Shown: piece by piece, positions 46,162 through 55,925 of the stretch
Layout: each line of letters opens with the position of its first letter
Numbering within the stretch: the first letter of the stretch is position 1
DNA from: Bacillota bacterium
Lineage (GTDB): Bacteria; Bacillota; Clostridia; Acetivibrionales; DSM-1351
Assembly (NCBI GenBank): GCA_023433945.1
Contig: JAEYTP010000087.1
Span: forward strand, 1 to 64,000
Direction: 5' to 3'
Length of the DNA: 64,000 nucleotides
Program-made: the position numbers and the translations under genes
The notes under the pieces: model-generated
What the model was told of the DNA's origin: nothing
What the model saw: only the letters and a program-made list of their open reading frames with translations
The model's database searches: none

Positions 46162-47403
46162 TTAGATAATGAACTCTTTTTTCATATTACCTACAGCAGA
46201 AACGCTCATTTTCTCAGGAATAAATATGGTACTCAATACTTCATTGATACTATTCATATTTATATTATCTATCTTTTCAAGTACTTCCTTAGGTGTGTTA
46301 ATTCTACCTAATAAAAGTTCGGATTTACCAATACTATTCATTCTACTGCTGGTGCTTTCAAGGCCAAGTATATAGTTGCCCTTTAACTGTTCCTTTGATT
46401 TGTTTAATTCATCCTGTGTAATACCTTTTTTTGTCAAAAGGCTAATCTCTTTTTTGGTTAGGTCTATAACCGTTTGAACCTGTTCAGGATTCATTCCCGC
46501 ATATATAACAAACAATCCCGCCTTTTTATATGAAGAAGGATAAGAGTAAATGGAATAAACCAAGCCCTTCTGTTCCCTAATCTTTTGGAATAGTCGTGAG
46601 CTCATTCCCCCTCCAAAAATATTATTTAAAGCTAGGAGCGGGTAGAGATTATCATGACCATGCTCAATACCATTAAAGCCCATGCAAAGGTGAATTTGCT
46701 CAGTATCCTTTTCTCTATAATTTCTCTCTATTTTAAACTCAGGTATTGAATAGTTTTCCTTGTAAAGACCATCAAAACTCCAGCTATCAAAGTGCTTTCG
46801 AACCAGCTCAATCATGCTTTCTTCCTCAAAATTGCCTGCAACAGATACAACAGTATTTTGAGGGGTATAGAAGTTTTTCATATAGCTTTGTATTACTTTT
46901 TTATCAAAGGTATTGATACTCTGCTCTTTTCCTAAAATCGGATAGCCCAAAGAATTTCCATCCCAAACACTTTCAGAAAAAATATCATGTACAAGCTCCT
47001 CAGGAGTATCCTCATACATTCCTATTTCTTCAATTACAACTTTTCTTTCAACATCAATATCTGCTTTTGCAAATTTTGAATTAAAAAACATATCAGATAA
47101 AACATCAAAAGCTATGTTAATATGTGTATCTAGAGTTTTAGTGTAGTAACAGGTACACTCTTTTCCTGTAAAAGCGTTTATCTGCCCGCCAATTGCATCA
47201 ATGCTTTCTGCAATCTCCTTAGCCGTACGTTTTGCTGTACCTTTAAATAACATATGTTCAATAAAGTGTGAAATACCGTTGTTCTCAGGTGTTTCATTTC
47301 GAGACCCTGTTCCAACCCAAATTCCCACCGAAACTGATTTAACATATGGTATTTTTTCGTACACTAATCTTAAGCCATTATCTAAAACAATTTTTTTGAA
47401 CAT
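46162..47403 (-). CDS. M16 family zinc peptidase (MlpA/YmxG-like)
   Basis: About 413 residues. Inverted zinc motif HFIEHMLFKGT (HxxEH) with the downstream glutamate in VERKVVIEEI; second half has LFQKIREQKGLVYSIYSYPS. Cytoplasmic processing protease, known downstream of pnp in Firmicutes. ATG 47403 has GGAGG 5 bases upstream; the TTG at 47415 overlaps it. Confidence 0.93.
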   Translation of the reverse strand: MFKKIVLDNGLRLVYEKIPYVKSVSVGIWVGTGSRNETPENNGISHFIEHMLFKGTAKRTAKEIAESIDAIGGQINAFTGKECTCYYTKTLDTHINIAFDVLSDMFFNSKFAKADIDVERKVVIEEIGMYEDTPEELVHDIFSESVWDGNSLGYPILGKEQSINTFDKKVIQSYMKNFYTPQNTVVSVAGNFEEESMIELVRKHFDSWSFDGLYKENYSIPEFKIERNYREKDTEQIHLCMGFNGIEHGHDNLYPLLALNNIFGGGMSSRLFQKIREQKGLVYSIYSYPSSYKKAGLFVIYAGMNPEQVQTVIDLTKKEISLLTKKGITQDELNKSKEQLKGNYILGLESTSSRMNSIGKSELLLGRINTPKEVLEKIDNINMNSINEVLSTIFIPEKMSVSAVGNMKKEFII

Positions 47404-47425
47404 CCAATCCTCCAAGGGTTAAACT

Positions 47426-47460
47426 AAATTAGGCGTAAACATAGGGTCTACGCCTAATTT
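47426..47460 (-). terminator. pnp terminator
   Basis: Perfect 12-bp stem AAATTAGGCGTA / TACGCCTAATTT with an 11-base loop, just after the pnp stop. The U-tract is short, so termination may be partial. Confidence 0.65.
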
Positions 47461-47481
47461 TGCATTGCTATTAATAATAAA

Positions 47482-49596
47482 TTACTTTGATTCTTCTTTC
47501 TTTGGTTCATCCTGCATAGCATCTTTTCTAGAAAGATTAATTCTGCCCTGCTTATCAATTTCAGTAACCTTAACTAGAATCTCATCTCCAATTGCTACAA
47601 CATCCTCAACCTTTTCAACTCTCTTCTTATCGAGCTTTGAAATGTGTACTAAGCCTTCCTTGTTAGGAAGAATTTCAACAAATGCTCCAAATGTAGTAAC
47701 TCTAGTTACCTTCCCCATATAAATTTCTCCGGGCTCGATATCCTTTGCTATACCCATTATGATACGCAATGCCTTCTGAGCAGCATCGGAATCTGATGTA
47801 AGAATGTAAACTCTTCCATCATCTTCAATGTCAATCTTAACTCCGGTTTCAGCAATAATCTTGTTGATCATTTTCCCACCAGGTCCAATTACATCTCTGA
47901 TTTTATCAGGATCAATATTGGTAGTAATAATCTTTGGTGCGAATTCTGATAGTTCTTTTCTTGGCTCTGGGATAGCCTTTAGAATTACGTCATTAATTAT
48001 CTGTAGACGACCAGCTTTGGTAAGTTCAAAAGCTTGTCTGATAATTTCATAGCTAAGACCATCAACCTTTATATCCATCTGTATAGCGGTAATACCTTCA
48101 GTTGTACCAGCAACCTTGAAGTCCATATCTCCAAAGAAGTCTTCTATTCCTTGGATATCCATGAAGGTGATAAAGTTGTCTGGGTTTTCTTCATCAATAA
48201 CAAGACCTGCTGAAATACCAGCAACAGGTGCTTTTATTGGTACACCAGCATCCATGAGTGCAAGTGTGCTTCCGCAAACACTACCCTGTGAAGTAGAACC
48301 ATTAGACATCAGAACTTCAGAAACAAGTCTGAATGCATATGGGAACTCAGTTTCAGAAGGAATAACTGGAACAAGGGATCTTTCAGCAAGTGCCCCGTGT
48401 CCTATTTCTCTTCTACCTGGTCCTCTTGATGTCTTTGCTTCTCCAACGCTGTAACCTGGGAAGTTGTAGTGGTGCATATATCTCTTTGTTTCTTCATTAT
48501 CGATACCATCTAACATCTGAACATCACCCATTGCACCAAGCGTACATGTGGTGAGTACTTGAGTCTGACCTCTCTGGAAAAGACCTGAGCCGTGTGTTCT
48601 AGGCAAAACACCAACTTCAGCTGACAGAGCTCTGATTTCATCTAAACGTCTGCCGTCAACTCTCTTGCCTTCTTTAAGAATATATTCACGTACAACCTTT
48701 TTCTCAAGCTTATATATACATTCACTAATTTTTGCCTGCATTTCTGGGAACTGTTCTGCAAGTGCTTCCTGAGTTTCAGTTGTAAGCTCGGAAATCTTTG
48801 CGTCTCTATCCTGCTTATCAGTTGCCAAAACAGCAACACGCATTTTATCGTATGCAAAGCTCTTTACTGCTTTGAACATATCCTCTGGAGCGTCAGCTGA
48901 TTGGTATTCGAACTTTGGCTTTCCAATCTCAGCAACTATGCCATTGATGAAGTCACAAATTTTCTTGATTTCTTCATGTCCCTTCTTAATAGCGTCTAGC
49001 ATAATATCATCAGGAACTATATCTGCTCCTGCTTCTATCATCGTAATCTTTTCCTTTGTACCGGCAAGAGTAACATACATCTTGCTCTTTAAACGTTGCT
49101 CTTCATTTGGATTGATAATAACTTCACCGTCAATAAGTCCGAGAACAACTCCTCCGATTGGTCCGTTGAATGGAATATCAGAAATAGATATAGCAATTGA
49201 TGCACCTATCATAGCAGCTATTTCAGGTGAATTGTCCTGTTCAACAGACATTACAGTGTTTACTACTGCTACGTCATTTCTCAAATCCTTTGGGAAAAGC
49301 GGTCTAATTGGTCTGTCAATTACTCTTGAAGTGAGTATTGCTTTCTCTGATGGCTTTCCTTCTCTCTTAATGAATCCTCCAGGGATTTTTCCTACTGCGT
49401 ATAGTCTTTCTTCATAATCAACGCTGAGTGGGAAAAAATCTATTCCGTCTCTTGGTGATGATGATGCTGTAGCAGTTGACATGATAACGGTATCGCCGTA
49501 TCTAATCATAGCTGCACCATTTGCGAGCTGTGCGAGCTTACCTGTTTCTACGGTAAGGGTTCTACCAGCTAATTCCATAGTAAATGTTTTTGACAT
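47482..49596 (-). CDS. pnp: polyribonucleotide nucleotidyltransferase
   Basis: 704 residues. Phosphorolytic 3'-5' exoribonuclease of the degradosome. Two RNase PH domains ([54 protein letters not shown]), KH domain ([18 protein letters not shown]) and S1 domain ([21 protein letters not shown]) near the C terminus. The ATG at 49596 has AGGAGG 6 bases upstream. A long leader hairpin lies before it. Confidence 0.97.
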   Translation of the reverse strand: MSKTFTMELAGRTLTVETGKLAQLANGAAMIRYGDTVIMSTATASSSPRDGIDFFPLSVDYEERLYAVGKIPGGFIKREGKPSEKAILTSRVIDRPIRPLFPKDLRNDVAVVNTVMSVEQDNSPEIAAMIGASIAISISDIPFNGPIGGVVLGLIDGEVIINPNEEQRLKSKMYVTLAGTKEKITMIEAGADIVPDDIMLDAIKKGHEEIKKICDFINGIVAEIGKPKFEYQSADAPEDMFKAVKSFAYDKMRVAVLATDKQDRDAKISELTTETQEALAEQFPEMQAKISECIYKLEKKVVREYILKEGKRVDGRRLDEIRALSAEVGVLPRTHGSGLFQRGQTQVLTTCTLGAMGDVQMLDGIDNEETKRYMHHYNFPGYSVGEAKTSRGPGRREIGHGALAERSLVPVIPSETEFPYAFRLVSEVLMSNGSTSQGSVCGSTLALMDAGVPIKAPVAGISAGLVIDEENPDNFITFMDIQGIEDFFGDMDFKVAGTTEGITAIQMDIKVDGLSYEIIRQAFELTKAGRLQIINDVILKAIPEPRKELSEFAPKIITTNIDPDKIRDVIGPGGKMINKIIAETGVKIDIEDDGRVYILTSDSDAAQKALRIIMGIAKDIEPGEIYMGKVTRVTTFGAFVEILPNKEGLVHISKLDKKRVEKVEDVVAIGDEILVKVTEIDKQGRINLSRKDAMQDEPKKEESK

Positions 49597-49641
49597 AAAA
49601 GTCCTCCTAGTTTGGTAAGTACCACATGGTTTTACCTTTTT

Positions 49642-49702
49642 GGACTGTAGCATGTAGATTCTACGTCAAAAGTTTTGGCGCACAATCTACGTTCTACTGT
49701 CC
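49642..49702 (-). ncRNA. long hairpin in the pnp leader
   Basis: A nearly continuous 29-30 bp imperfect stem with a tiny loop (outer arms GGACTGTAGCATGTAGATT and its near complement, inner arms around GTCAAAA / TTTTGGC) lies about 45 bases before the pnp start. In other bacteria a long pnp leader stem is cut by RNase III and mediates autocontrol; that role here is inference. Confidence 0.65.
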
Positions 49703-49813
49703 AGCAACCATTAGTACTAATCATAGTATTGTATTTTTATAATAAAATATGTAGGTATTCTACCATGAAACCGTACATATTTATTAACTTATCCTGCTCA
49801 GAAATTACAAAAC

Positions 49814-49834
49814 AGGCAGGCTGTTAGCCTGCCT
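49814..49834 (-). terminator. rpsO terminator
   Basis: Perfect 9-bp GC-rich stem AGGCAGGCT / AGCCTGCCT with a 3-base loop; on the minus strand followed by GTTTTGTAAT. Confidence 0.85.
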
Positions 49835-49846
49835 ATTTCAAATAAA

Positions 49847-50110
49847 TTACTTTCTGAGTCCTAACTTTTCAATAATTGCACGGTATCTTTCGATATCATT
49901 CTTCATAAGGTAGTTTAATAATCCTCTTCTAGCACCAACCATCTTGAGAAGTCCTCTTCTTGAGTGGTGGTCCTTCTTGTGAGTCTTAAGGTGTTCATTT
50001 AGGTGATTAATTCTTTCTGTAAGAATAGCAATCTGAACCTCTGGTGAACCAGTGTCGCCTTCATGAAGCTGGAATTTTGAAATTATTTCTTGCTTAACAT
50101 CTTTAACCAT
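49847..50110 (-). CDS. rpsO: 30S ribosomal protein S15
   Basis: 87 residues, full family length: [53 protein letters not shown] sequence (with [10 protein letters not shown]). Binds 16S rRNA. ATG 50110 has GGAGG 8 bases upstream. Upstream of pnp as in most bacteria. Confidence 0.97.
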   Translation of the reverse strand: MVKDVKQEIISKFQLHEGDTGSPEVQIAILTERINHLNEHLKTHKKDHHSRRGLLKMVGARRGLLNYLMKNDIERYRAIIEKLGLRK

Positions 50111-50157
50111 TTGTAATTCCTCCATAATAATATAATATAATTCTAAAAACGCCATAT

Positions 50158-50198
50158 ACCATGTAAAGGGCCGGAGAACCCCAAACGTAGTGCATGGT
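50158..50198 (-). promoter_or_regulatory. candidate S15 leader structure
   Basis: In the rpsO 5' leader arms ACCATG and CATGGT enclose a G-rich/C-rich inner hairpin (minus strand GGGGTTCTCCGGCCC). S15 represses its own mRNA through leader structures in several bacteria; the match to a known class was judged by position and shape only. Confidence 0.45.
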
Positions 50199-50215
50199 TT
50201 TAGTCATACTAAAGT

Positions 50216-50244
50216 ATTTTAACACAATTATAATACTTTGTAAA
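50216..50244 (-). promoter_or_regulatory. rpsO promoter
   Basis: On the minus strand TTTACA (50239-50244) and TAAAAT (50216-50221) with 17-base spacing, giving a leader of about 100 bases. Confidence 0.65.
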
Positions 50245-50256
50245 TATTTATTATAA

Positions 50257-50344
50257 GTCTCTTGTAATTCTACTATAGGTCTCTTGTAATTCTACTATAG
50301 GTCTCTTGTAATTCTATTATTGGTATCCTGTAATTGACTTATAA
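50257..50344. repeat. 22-bp tandem repeat, 4 copies
   Basis: Units of GTCTCTTGTAATTCTACTAT plus two bases, the first two identical, the third with one or two changes, the fourth diverged. It lies upstream of the rpsO promoter. The remaining part up to 50550 is AT-rich with no gene seen. Confidence 0.92.
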
Positions 50345-50565
50345 GTCGCATTTACTTTTAGCGCCGTATTTTGTTAGCTTATACAGTGCTCTTTTCAATT
50401 TACATATGAATATCTTGTAATATTTTAAGTATCTATAATATAAAAATACCTATAAATAGTAATATGCATTATTACCAATATATTCTGTATATTTATTGAT
50501 AATAATGTAAATTCATGCTATAATCGTTTTGTTATTATTTTATTTTAAAGTAAAGGGTGATTAAT

Positions 50566-50874
50566 GTGGATTACAATCAAAACATGGCAAATTCTCAAGA
50601 GCCACAGCAAGGCAAAGGTTTTGCTATAGCATCAATGGTATTGGGTATTGTCTCAATAGTTCTGTGTTGCTGCTTCTACTATCTTGCATTTCCATGCGGT
50701 ATTCTTGGTTTGATTTTTGGTATTATTGTTATCAAGAATAAAAGACCAGGAAAAGGAATGGCTATTGCAGGTATTATTACTTCAAGCGTAGCTTTAGTTT
50801 TTGCAGTTTTATTGATTGCTTTTGCTTCAGTATTACTAGCAAACATGCCTTGGTCTGAATTAATGAATTACTAA
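50566..50874 (+). CDS. DUF4190 small membrane protein
   Basis: 102 residues: polar start, then two membrane segments (GFAIASMVLGIVSIVLCCC..., and GMAIAGIITSSVALVFAVLL) separated by KNKRPGKG, the DUF4190 layout. Function unknown. GTG at 50566 has AAGGG 8 bases upstream. Confidence 0.75.
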   Translation: MDYNQNMANSQEPQQGKGFAIASMVLGIVSIVLCCCFYYLAFPCGILGLIFGIIVIKNKRPGKGMAIAGIITSSVALVFAVLLIAFASVLLANMPWSELMNY

Positions 50875-50909
50875 TCCGTTTTTTACTAAGTTATATTAAT
50901 ATCTAGATT

Positions 50910-50952
50910 AAAACCCACTATTACCCAAACTGGAGTAGTGGGTTTTAATTTT
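50910..50952. terminator. bidirectional terminator
   Basis: Perfect 11-bp stem AAAACCCACTA / TAGTGGGTTTT with a 15-base loop between convergent genes, followed by AATTTTT on the plus strand. Confidence 0.9.
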
Positions 50953-50960
50953 TGGTTTTG

Positions 50961-51371
50961 TTATTGTATTAATGCAGGTATAAAATTTCTAAAAATAAAA
51001 TAGACCATTACAACACTAACAAAGGTTATCCAAAATACATTATTTCGTGGGAGTATTTTTTTATGCTTTAAAAATGCAATAGACACCCATTCTATATATA
51101 GTAAAACAAGTATTACTAAAAAAATAATCGGTACAATATTGTATTGTAAGGCTCCAACTATATCTCCATCTAGTAGATGCAGTATACTTCTAGTATTCCC
51201 ACAGCCAGGGCAGTAATATCCGGATAATGTACGAAAAGGGCATGCAGGAAAGCTCTGTGCCAATAACACAATATACTCTTTCAAGAAAATTAGCGCAAAA
51301 ATCAATAGAATAGGTACTATAATAACCAGAACCTTGTTAATTTTATTATTTTTAATTAAAATATATTTCAC
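50961..51371 (-). CDS. DUF2752 membrane protein
   Basis: About 136 residues with three membrane segments and the DUF2752 motif CPFRTLSGYYCPGCGNTRS (cysteines in a C...CxGC pattern). Function unknown. The GTG at 51371 has a G-run 4 bases before it. It neighbours the DUF4190 gene, a common clostridial association. Confidence 0.75.
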   Translation of the reverse strand: MKYILIKNNKINKVLVIIVPILLIFALIFLKEYIVLLAQSFPACPFRTLSGYYCPGCGNTRSILHLLDGDIVGALQYNIVPIIFLVILVLLYIEWVSIAFLKHKKILPRNNVFWITFVSVVMVYFIFRNFIPALIQ

Positions 51372-51396
51372 AATACCCCCCAAAACAGTTTATATT

Positions 51397-52203
51397 CTAA
51401 TCTATCAAAACTCTGTTAATAATAGGAATCTTACTTCGGCATTTTTTAATTTCTGTTAAATCAATATCAGCATAAATGATCTGTTCCTGCTCCTCTGCTT
51501 TGGTAAGTATAGTTCCCCACGGATTAACTATCATTGAATTACCATAAGCAATATAACTGGAACTATTGTTTCTAGCTGGCGAAACAGCAGCATGATAAAG
51601 AAGATTATCGAGCGCTCTTGCGCGAACTAACAACTCCCAGTGAGCCGGCCCCGTAAACATGTTAAATGCACCCGGAGTAATGATACATTCGGCACCCATA
51701 CGGCACATTTTACTATATAGCTCCGGAAATCTCATATCAAAGCAAATCCCTATTCCTAGTTTAGCATAATCAGTATCTACAACAGTAACACTATCGCCTG
51801 CTGTTAGTATTGAAGATTCATTAAAAACCATTTTGCCAGGAATATTAATGTCAAATAAATGAATTTTTCGATGTTTACCTATAATGTTTCCCAGCCGATC
51901 AAAAACAAGACAAGTATTGTATATTTTACTATTCTCAATTTCAGGAATAGAACCAGCAACTATGAACATATCCAGTTGCTTAGCAGTCTCTGCCATACAC
52001 TTTACAGTTTCTCCAGTAGTAATGCTTTCGGCAAACTCACCAAACTTAGTAATATCATATGGACAATTAAACATTTCAGGAAGCACAGCAATATTAACAC
52101 CATTATTTCTGCATTGTTTTAAATGCCAAACGGCATTATCAATATTGCGTTCTTTACTGTTCGATACCTTTATCTGACACATTCCAAGCTTAAAGGTTTC
52201 CAT
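51397..52203 (-). CDS. carbon-nitrogen hydrolase (omega-amidase-like)
   Basis: 268 residues of the nitrilase superfamily with the catalytic triad Glu (VLPEMFNCPYD), Lys (GKHRKIHLFDI) and Cys (GIGICFDMRFPEL). The sequence around the triad is closest to omega-amidases (Nit2 type) that hydrolyse alpha-ketoglutaramate, a salvage reaction. AAGGGG precedes the ATG. Confidence 0.85.
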   Translation of the reverse strand: METFKLGMCQIKVSNSKERNIDNAVWHLKQCRNNGVNIAVLPEMFNCPYDITKFGEFAESITTGETVKCMAETAKQLDMFIVAGSIPEIENSKIYNTCLVFDRLGNIIGKHRKIHLFDINIPGKMVFNESSILTAGDSVTVVDTDYAKLGIGICFDMRFPELYSKMCRMGAECIITPGAFNMFTGPAHWELLVRARALDNLLYHAAVSPARNNSSSYIAYGNSMIVNPWGTILTKAEEQEQIIYADIDLTEIKKCRSKIPIINRVLID

Positions 52204-52270
52204 TAAATGTCCCCTTCTGATTATTTATAGTGAGTATTAAGCACAAACCTACAACATCAGCCGTTACATT

Positions 52271-53629
52271 CTAATTTCTCAAACTATGCAGCGGTGCAGG
52301 GATTCTGCCACCACGCTTAATAAATTCTGAGCTATTAAAAGGATTCACCTTCATAACAGGACCAGAACCAAGCAGTCCACCAAATTCTACCCTATCACCT
52401 ATTGTCTTGCCAGGTGCAGGGATAATTCTCACTGCGGTAGTCTTTGTGTTTACAACACCAATAGCAGCTTCATCAGCTATAATTGCAGAAATAGTATCTG
52501 CTGAGGTATCTCCTGGTACAACTATCATATCAAGTCCGACAGAGCACACACAGGTCATTGCTTCGAGCTTTTCGAGTGACAATGCACCTACTTCGGCTGC
52601 TTCAATCATGCCAGCATCCTCGCTAACTGGAATAAACGCACCACTCAGGCCTCCTACATGCGAGGATGCCATTACGCCGCCCTTTTTGACGGCATCATTG
52701 AGAAGTGCAAGGGCGGCGGTAGTTCCATGTGCACCGCACTTTTCAAGACCCATTTCCTCTAAAATGTATGCAACACTGTCTCCAATTGCAGGGGTTGGTG
52801 CCAATGATAAATCAACTATTCCAAAAGGAACATTCAGCCTCTTTGAAGCTTCCTGTGCAACAAGCTGACCCATTCTTGTAATCTTGAAGGCTGTCTTTTT
52901 GATTGTATCTGCAACCTTAGAGAAGTCTTCTCCCTTTATCTTTTCAAGTGCCTTTTTAACAACACCCGGTCCGCTAACGCCAACGTTTATAACACATTCA
53001 GGTTCACCTACTCCATGGAAGGCTCCCGCCATAAATGGATTATCTTCAGCTGCATTAGCAAAAACAACAAGTTTGGCACATGCGATTGCTCCCCTATCAG
53101 CAGTAAGGTCAGCGCAGCTCTTAATGATTTTACCCATTTGTGCAACAGCATCCATGTTAATTCCCGCCTTGGTTGTAGCAACATTAACAGAAGAGCAAAC
53201 AAGGTTAGTAGTACTAAGTGCTTCAGGAATTGATGCAATCAGCTTCCTATCACCATTTGTATATCCTTTATGAACTAGCGCAGAATATCCACCGATAAAA
53301 TTTACTCCCACTGTAGCAGCAGCTTTATCCAAAGCTCTTGCAAACTTAACGTAATCTGCACTGTCACAGCTTTCAGCAATTAAAGCAATAGGAGTAACCG
53401 AAATCCTCTTGTTGATGATTGGAATACCATATTCCTTCTCTATATTTTCACCTGTTGCTACTAACTTCTCAGCATATCTTGTAATCTTGTCATACACCTT
53501 ATTGCATGCAATATCTATATCTGAATGACAACAATCTCTCAATGAGATTCCCATAGTAATGGTTCTTATATCAAGATTCTCATTCTGAATCATATTAATT
53601 GTCTCTAGTATTTCAAATGGACCTAACAT
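52271..53629 (-). CDS. PFL family protein (UPF0210/DUF711)
   Basis: 452 residues of the UPF0210 family, structurally related to pyruvate formate-lyase but without known activity. Seen: [42 protein letters not shown], and [12 protein letters not shown] at the C terminus. Follows the ACT-domain gene by 11 bases, the standard pair in Gram-positives. Confidence 0.9.
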   Translation of the reverse strand: MLGPFEILETINMIQNENLDIRTITMGISLRDCCHSDIDIACNKVYDKITRYAEKLVATGENIEKEYGIPIINKRISVTPIALIAESCDSADYVKFARALDKAAATVGVNFIGGYSALVHKGYTNGDRKLIASIPEALSTTNLVCSSVNVATTKAGINMDAVAQMGKIIKSCADLTADRGAIACAKLVVFANAAEDNPFMAGAFHGVGEPECVINVGVSGPGVVKKALEKIKGEDFSKVADTIKKTAFKITRMGQLVAQEASKRLNVPFGIVDLSLAPTPAIGDSVAYILEEMGLEKCGAHGTTAALALLNDAVKKGGVMASSHVGGLSGAFIPVSEDAGMIEAAEVGALSLEKLEAMTCVCSVGLDMIVVPGDTSADTISAIIADEAAIGVVNTKTTAVRIIPAPGKTIGDRVEFGGLLGSGPVMKVNPFNSSEFIKRGGRIPAPLHSLRN

Positions 53630-53640
53630 CCGTTTTCACC

Positions 53641-53910
53641 TCATATTCTATGCATTGAATTAAATATATCCTCGTGCTGTATCTGAATCTTCAAACCAAG
53701 CTCAACGCCCTTGTTCTCTAATCTTTCTGAAAGCTTTCCAAAAGGGATGTTGCAACCCTTGATATCGACTAAAGTTATCATGGTAAATACATCTTGCATA
53801 ATTGTTTGTGTAATGTCCAAAATATTTACATTGCATTCCGCTAAAATATTACTTACTCCAGCGATTATTCCTACTCTATCTTTTCCTATAACAGTTATAA
53901 CTGCTCTCAC
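53641..53910 (-). CDS. ACT domain protein (UPF0237)
   Basis: 89 residues: one ACT domain (AVITVIGKDRVGIIAGVSNILAE, then IDLTQTIMQDVFTMI-like). Probably binds an amino acid and regulates the PFL-family partner downstream; the ligand is unknown. GTG start with GGAGGG 6 bases upstream. Confidence 0.9.
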   Translation of the reverse strand: MRAVITVIGKDRVGIIAGVSNILAECNVNILDITQTIMQDVFTMITLVDIKGCNIPFGKLSERLENKGVELGLKIQIQHEDIFNSMHRI

Positions 53911-54061
53911 AATAATCCCTCCAATAATAAAATCCTTGGCACATATGGTTGTATTATATAACTTTGTATAATAAATATCAATCGTTGTATTGTCTAAATG
54001 ATGCCATTTAAAGGTATCTACATTTGGCGAAATTCAATACTAACAGAATATTCAAGTGTAT

Positions 54062-54163
54062 TTTTGCTAACATGTACTTTTGTACTAACATGGATTTTTG
54101 TACTAACACGGATTTTTGTACTAACACGGATTTGTACTAACACGGATTTCAATATTAACAAGC
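54062..54163. repeat. 16-17 bp tandem repeat, about 6 copies
   Basis: Units with core TTTTGTACTAACACGGA lie in the divergent spacer between the ACT gene and the radical-SAM gene. Confidence 0.88.
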
Positions 54164-54223
54164 GTTTTTCATTGGGGCTTCGATAATACTCGTAATTCGG
54201 TTTGAAATTTCTTACAAATATAA

Positions 54224-54237
54224 CGAACATATGTTTG
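54224..54237. promoter_or_regulatory. LexA box upstream of the radical-SAM DNA repair pair
   Basis: CGAACATATGTTTG has the same core as the boxes at lexA in this window (CGAAC-N4-GTTTG) and overlaps the -35 box of the promoter below. Confidence 0.82.
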
Positions 54238-54263
54238 TATTTTGTTTATAAATATATTATAAT
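54235..54263 (+). promoter_or_regulatory. promoter of the radical-SAM gene
   Basis: TTGTAT (54235-54240) and TATAAT (54258-54263) with 17-base spacing. The leader of about 180 bases contains the 18-bp repeat array. Confidence 0.65.
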
Positions 54264-54287
54264 ATAGATATGCATTATAAAAGAATA

Positions 54288-54420
54288 ACTAACTGACGAA
54301 ATCAAGAATTAAGCTAACTAGCAGAATCAAACTAACTAACAGAATCAGACTAACTAGCAGAGCCAAACTAACTAGCAGGACCAAACTAATAGCAGAACCA
54401 AACTAACTAATAAAATCAAA
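54288..54420. repeat. 18-bp tandem repeat, 6-7 copies, in the radical-SAM gene leader
   Basis: Units CTAACTAGCAGAATCAAA with few changes, one copy shortened to 17 bp. Transcribed if the promoter above is right. Confidence 0.92.
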
Positions 54421-54449
54421 CTTAACTAACTTACAGAGGGATTGAAAGT

Positions 54450-55925
54450 ATGGATTTATATGAGAAACTTGGAGTACTAGCTGATGCCGCGAAATATGAC
54501 GTCTCCTGTTCTTCCAGCGGTGGATCGAGAAAAAATGAAAAAGGTGTAGGCAACAGCCATGCCGCGGGTATATGTCACACTTGGTCAGACGATGGCAGGT
54601 GCGTATCTTTATTAAAAATATTGCTTTCAAATGAATGTATTTATGACTGCGTATATTGTGTTAACCGAGCATCTAACGACGTACCTCGCGCTAGCTTTAC
54701 CGCTGATGAAATAGTACAACTTACAATGAACTTTTATAGGAGAAACTATATCGAAGGACTTTTCTTGAGCTCTGCCGTGCTAAAGAACCCAACACATACT
54801 ATGGAGTTGATGCTAGAAATAGTAAAGCGGCTTAGAGTGGTAGAGAAATTTTATGGATATATTCATATAAAGGCAATTCCAGGTGCAGATCAGAAGATAA
54901 TAGATGAAGCTGGGTTATATGTAGATAGAATGAGTATAAATATTGAGTTGCCATCAGATAGAGGGCTTGAGGTTCTCGCTCCGCAAAAGCCTGCAAAAGC
55001 ATTGTTAAAGCCAATGAAGCATATAGGTGAAAAGATCGTTGAATCTAAAGAAGAGCGTAAAAACTTCAAAAAAAGTAGAGCTTATGTACCTGCCGGACAG
55101 AGCACTCAGCTAATTGTAGGTGCCACACCTGATAGGGACTTGAGTATTTTAAAGCTATCAGAGGCACTTTACAACAGCTTTTCGCTTAAACGTGTGTATT
55201 ATTCCGCTTTTATACCTACCGTTACCGATCCAAGATTGCCTGCGCTTATTAAACCCCCTTTATTGAGAGAACACAGGCTTTATCAGGCAGACTGGCTATT
55301 GCGTTTTTATGGTTTTGAAGCGGATGAATTACTGGACAAATCGCATCCCAACTTTGATCCGATGCTTGATCCAAAGGCTTTTTGGGCCTTGAGGAATCGC
55401 AACCTGTTTCCTATTGAAGTAAATTCTGCAGATTACGAGATGCTTCTCAGGGTTCCCGGAATTGGGGTTCAATCAGCCAGGAGGATTATTGAAGCCAGGC
55501 GTGTTGGAAAGCTTAATTTCGACCACCTCAAAAAGATGGGTATTGTGCTAAAACGCGCTGGGCACTTTTTGACCTGCATGGGAAAAACTTATGATTCATA
55601 TAGTGAAAATGATAGTGTTGTCAAGAATGCACTTATATCAGCTAAGCTGATTCCAAAGAGCAAGAAGTTTGTAGAAGGACAATTATCTCTATTTCCAATG
55701 GCGCAAGAGGAAACTTCAGATTATCTCATACTGCCAGACAATCAAAGTACAAATCTTTTGTTGCCATCACAGCATTTATTATCAGCATCTGATGGGTCAA
55801 GTATTTTGGATGGCTCATCACAAAATCAAGTTTTATTTGGCCAGCCTAGCAACAACAAAGAATGGCTGACATACTACAATCAACCTCAGGATGGGAGGCT
55901 ACTTATAAGTGATATACATCTATGA
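54450..55925 (+). CDS. putative DNA modification/repair radical SAM protein
   Basis: 491 residues of the TIGR03916 family. Radical SAM cysteines in CIYDCVYCVNRAS near residue 60-70; a helix-hairpin-helix DNA-binding motif MLLRVPGIGVQSARRIIEARR (in pieces) near 330-355; C-terminal ~80 residues are polar and low complexity. Thought to act on DNA, but the reaction is unknown. AGAGGG lies 9 bases before the ATG. Its partner gene overlaps the end by 17 bases, and a LexA box precedes it. Confidence 0.88.
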   Translation: MDLYEKLGVLADAAKYDVSCSSSGGSRKNEKGVGNSHAAGICHTWSDDGRCVSLLKILLSNECIYDCVYCVNRASNDVPRASFTADEIVQLTMNFYRRNYIEGLFLSSAVLKNPTHTMELMLEIVKRLRVVEKFYGYIHIKAIPGADQKIIDEAGLYVDRMSINIELPSDRGLEVLAPQKPAKALLKPMKHIGEKIVESKEERKNFKKSRAYVPAGQSTQLIVGATPDRDLSILKLSEALYNSFSLKRVYYSAFIPTVTDPRLPALIKPPLLREHRLYQADWLLRFYGFEADELLDKSHPNFDPMLDPKAFWALRNRNLFPIEVNSADYEMLLRVPGIGVQSARRIIEARRVGKLNFDHLKKMGIVLKRAGHFLTCMGKTYDSYSENDSVVKNALISAKLIPKSKKFVEGQLSLFPMAQEETSDYLILPDNQSTNLLLPSQHLLSASDGSSILDGSSQNQVLFGQPSNNKEWLTYYNQPQDGRLLISDIHL

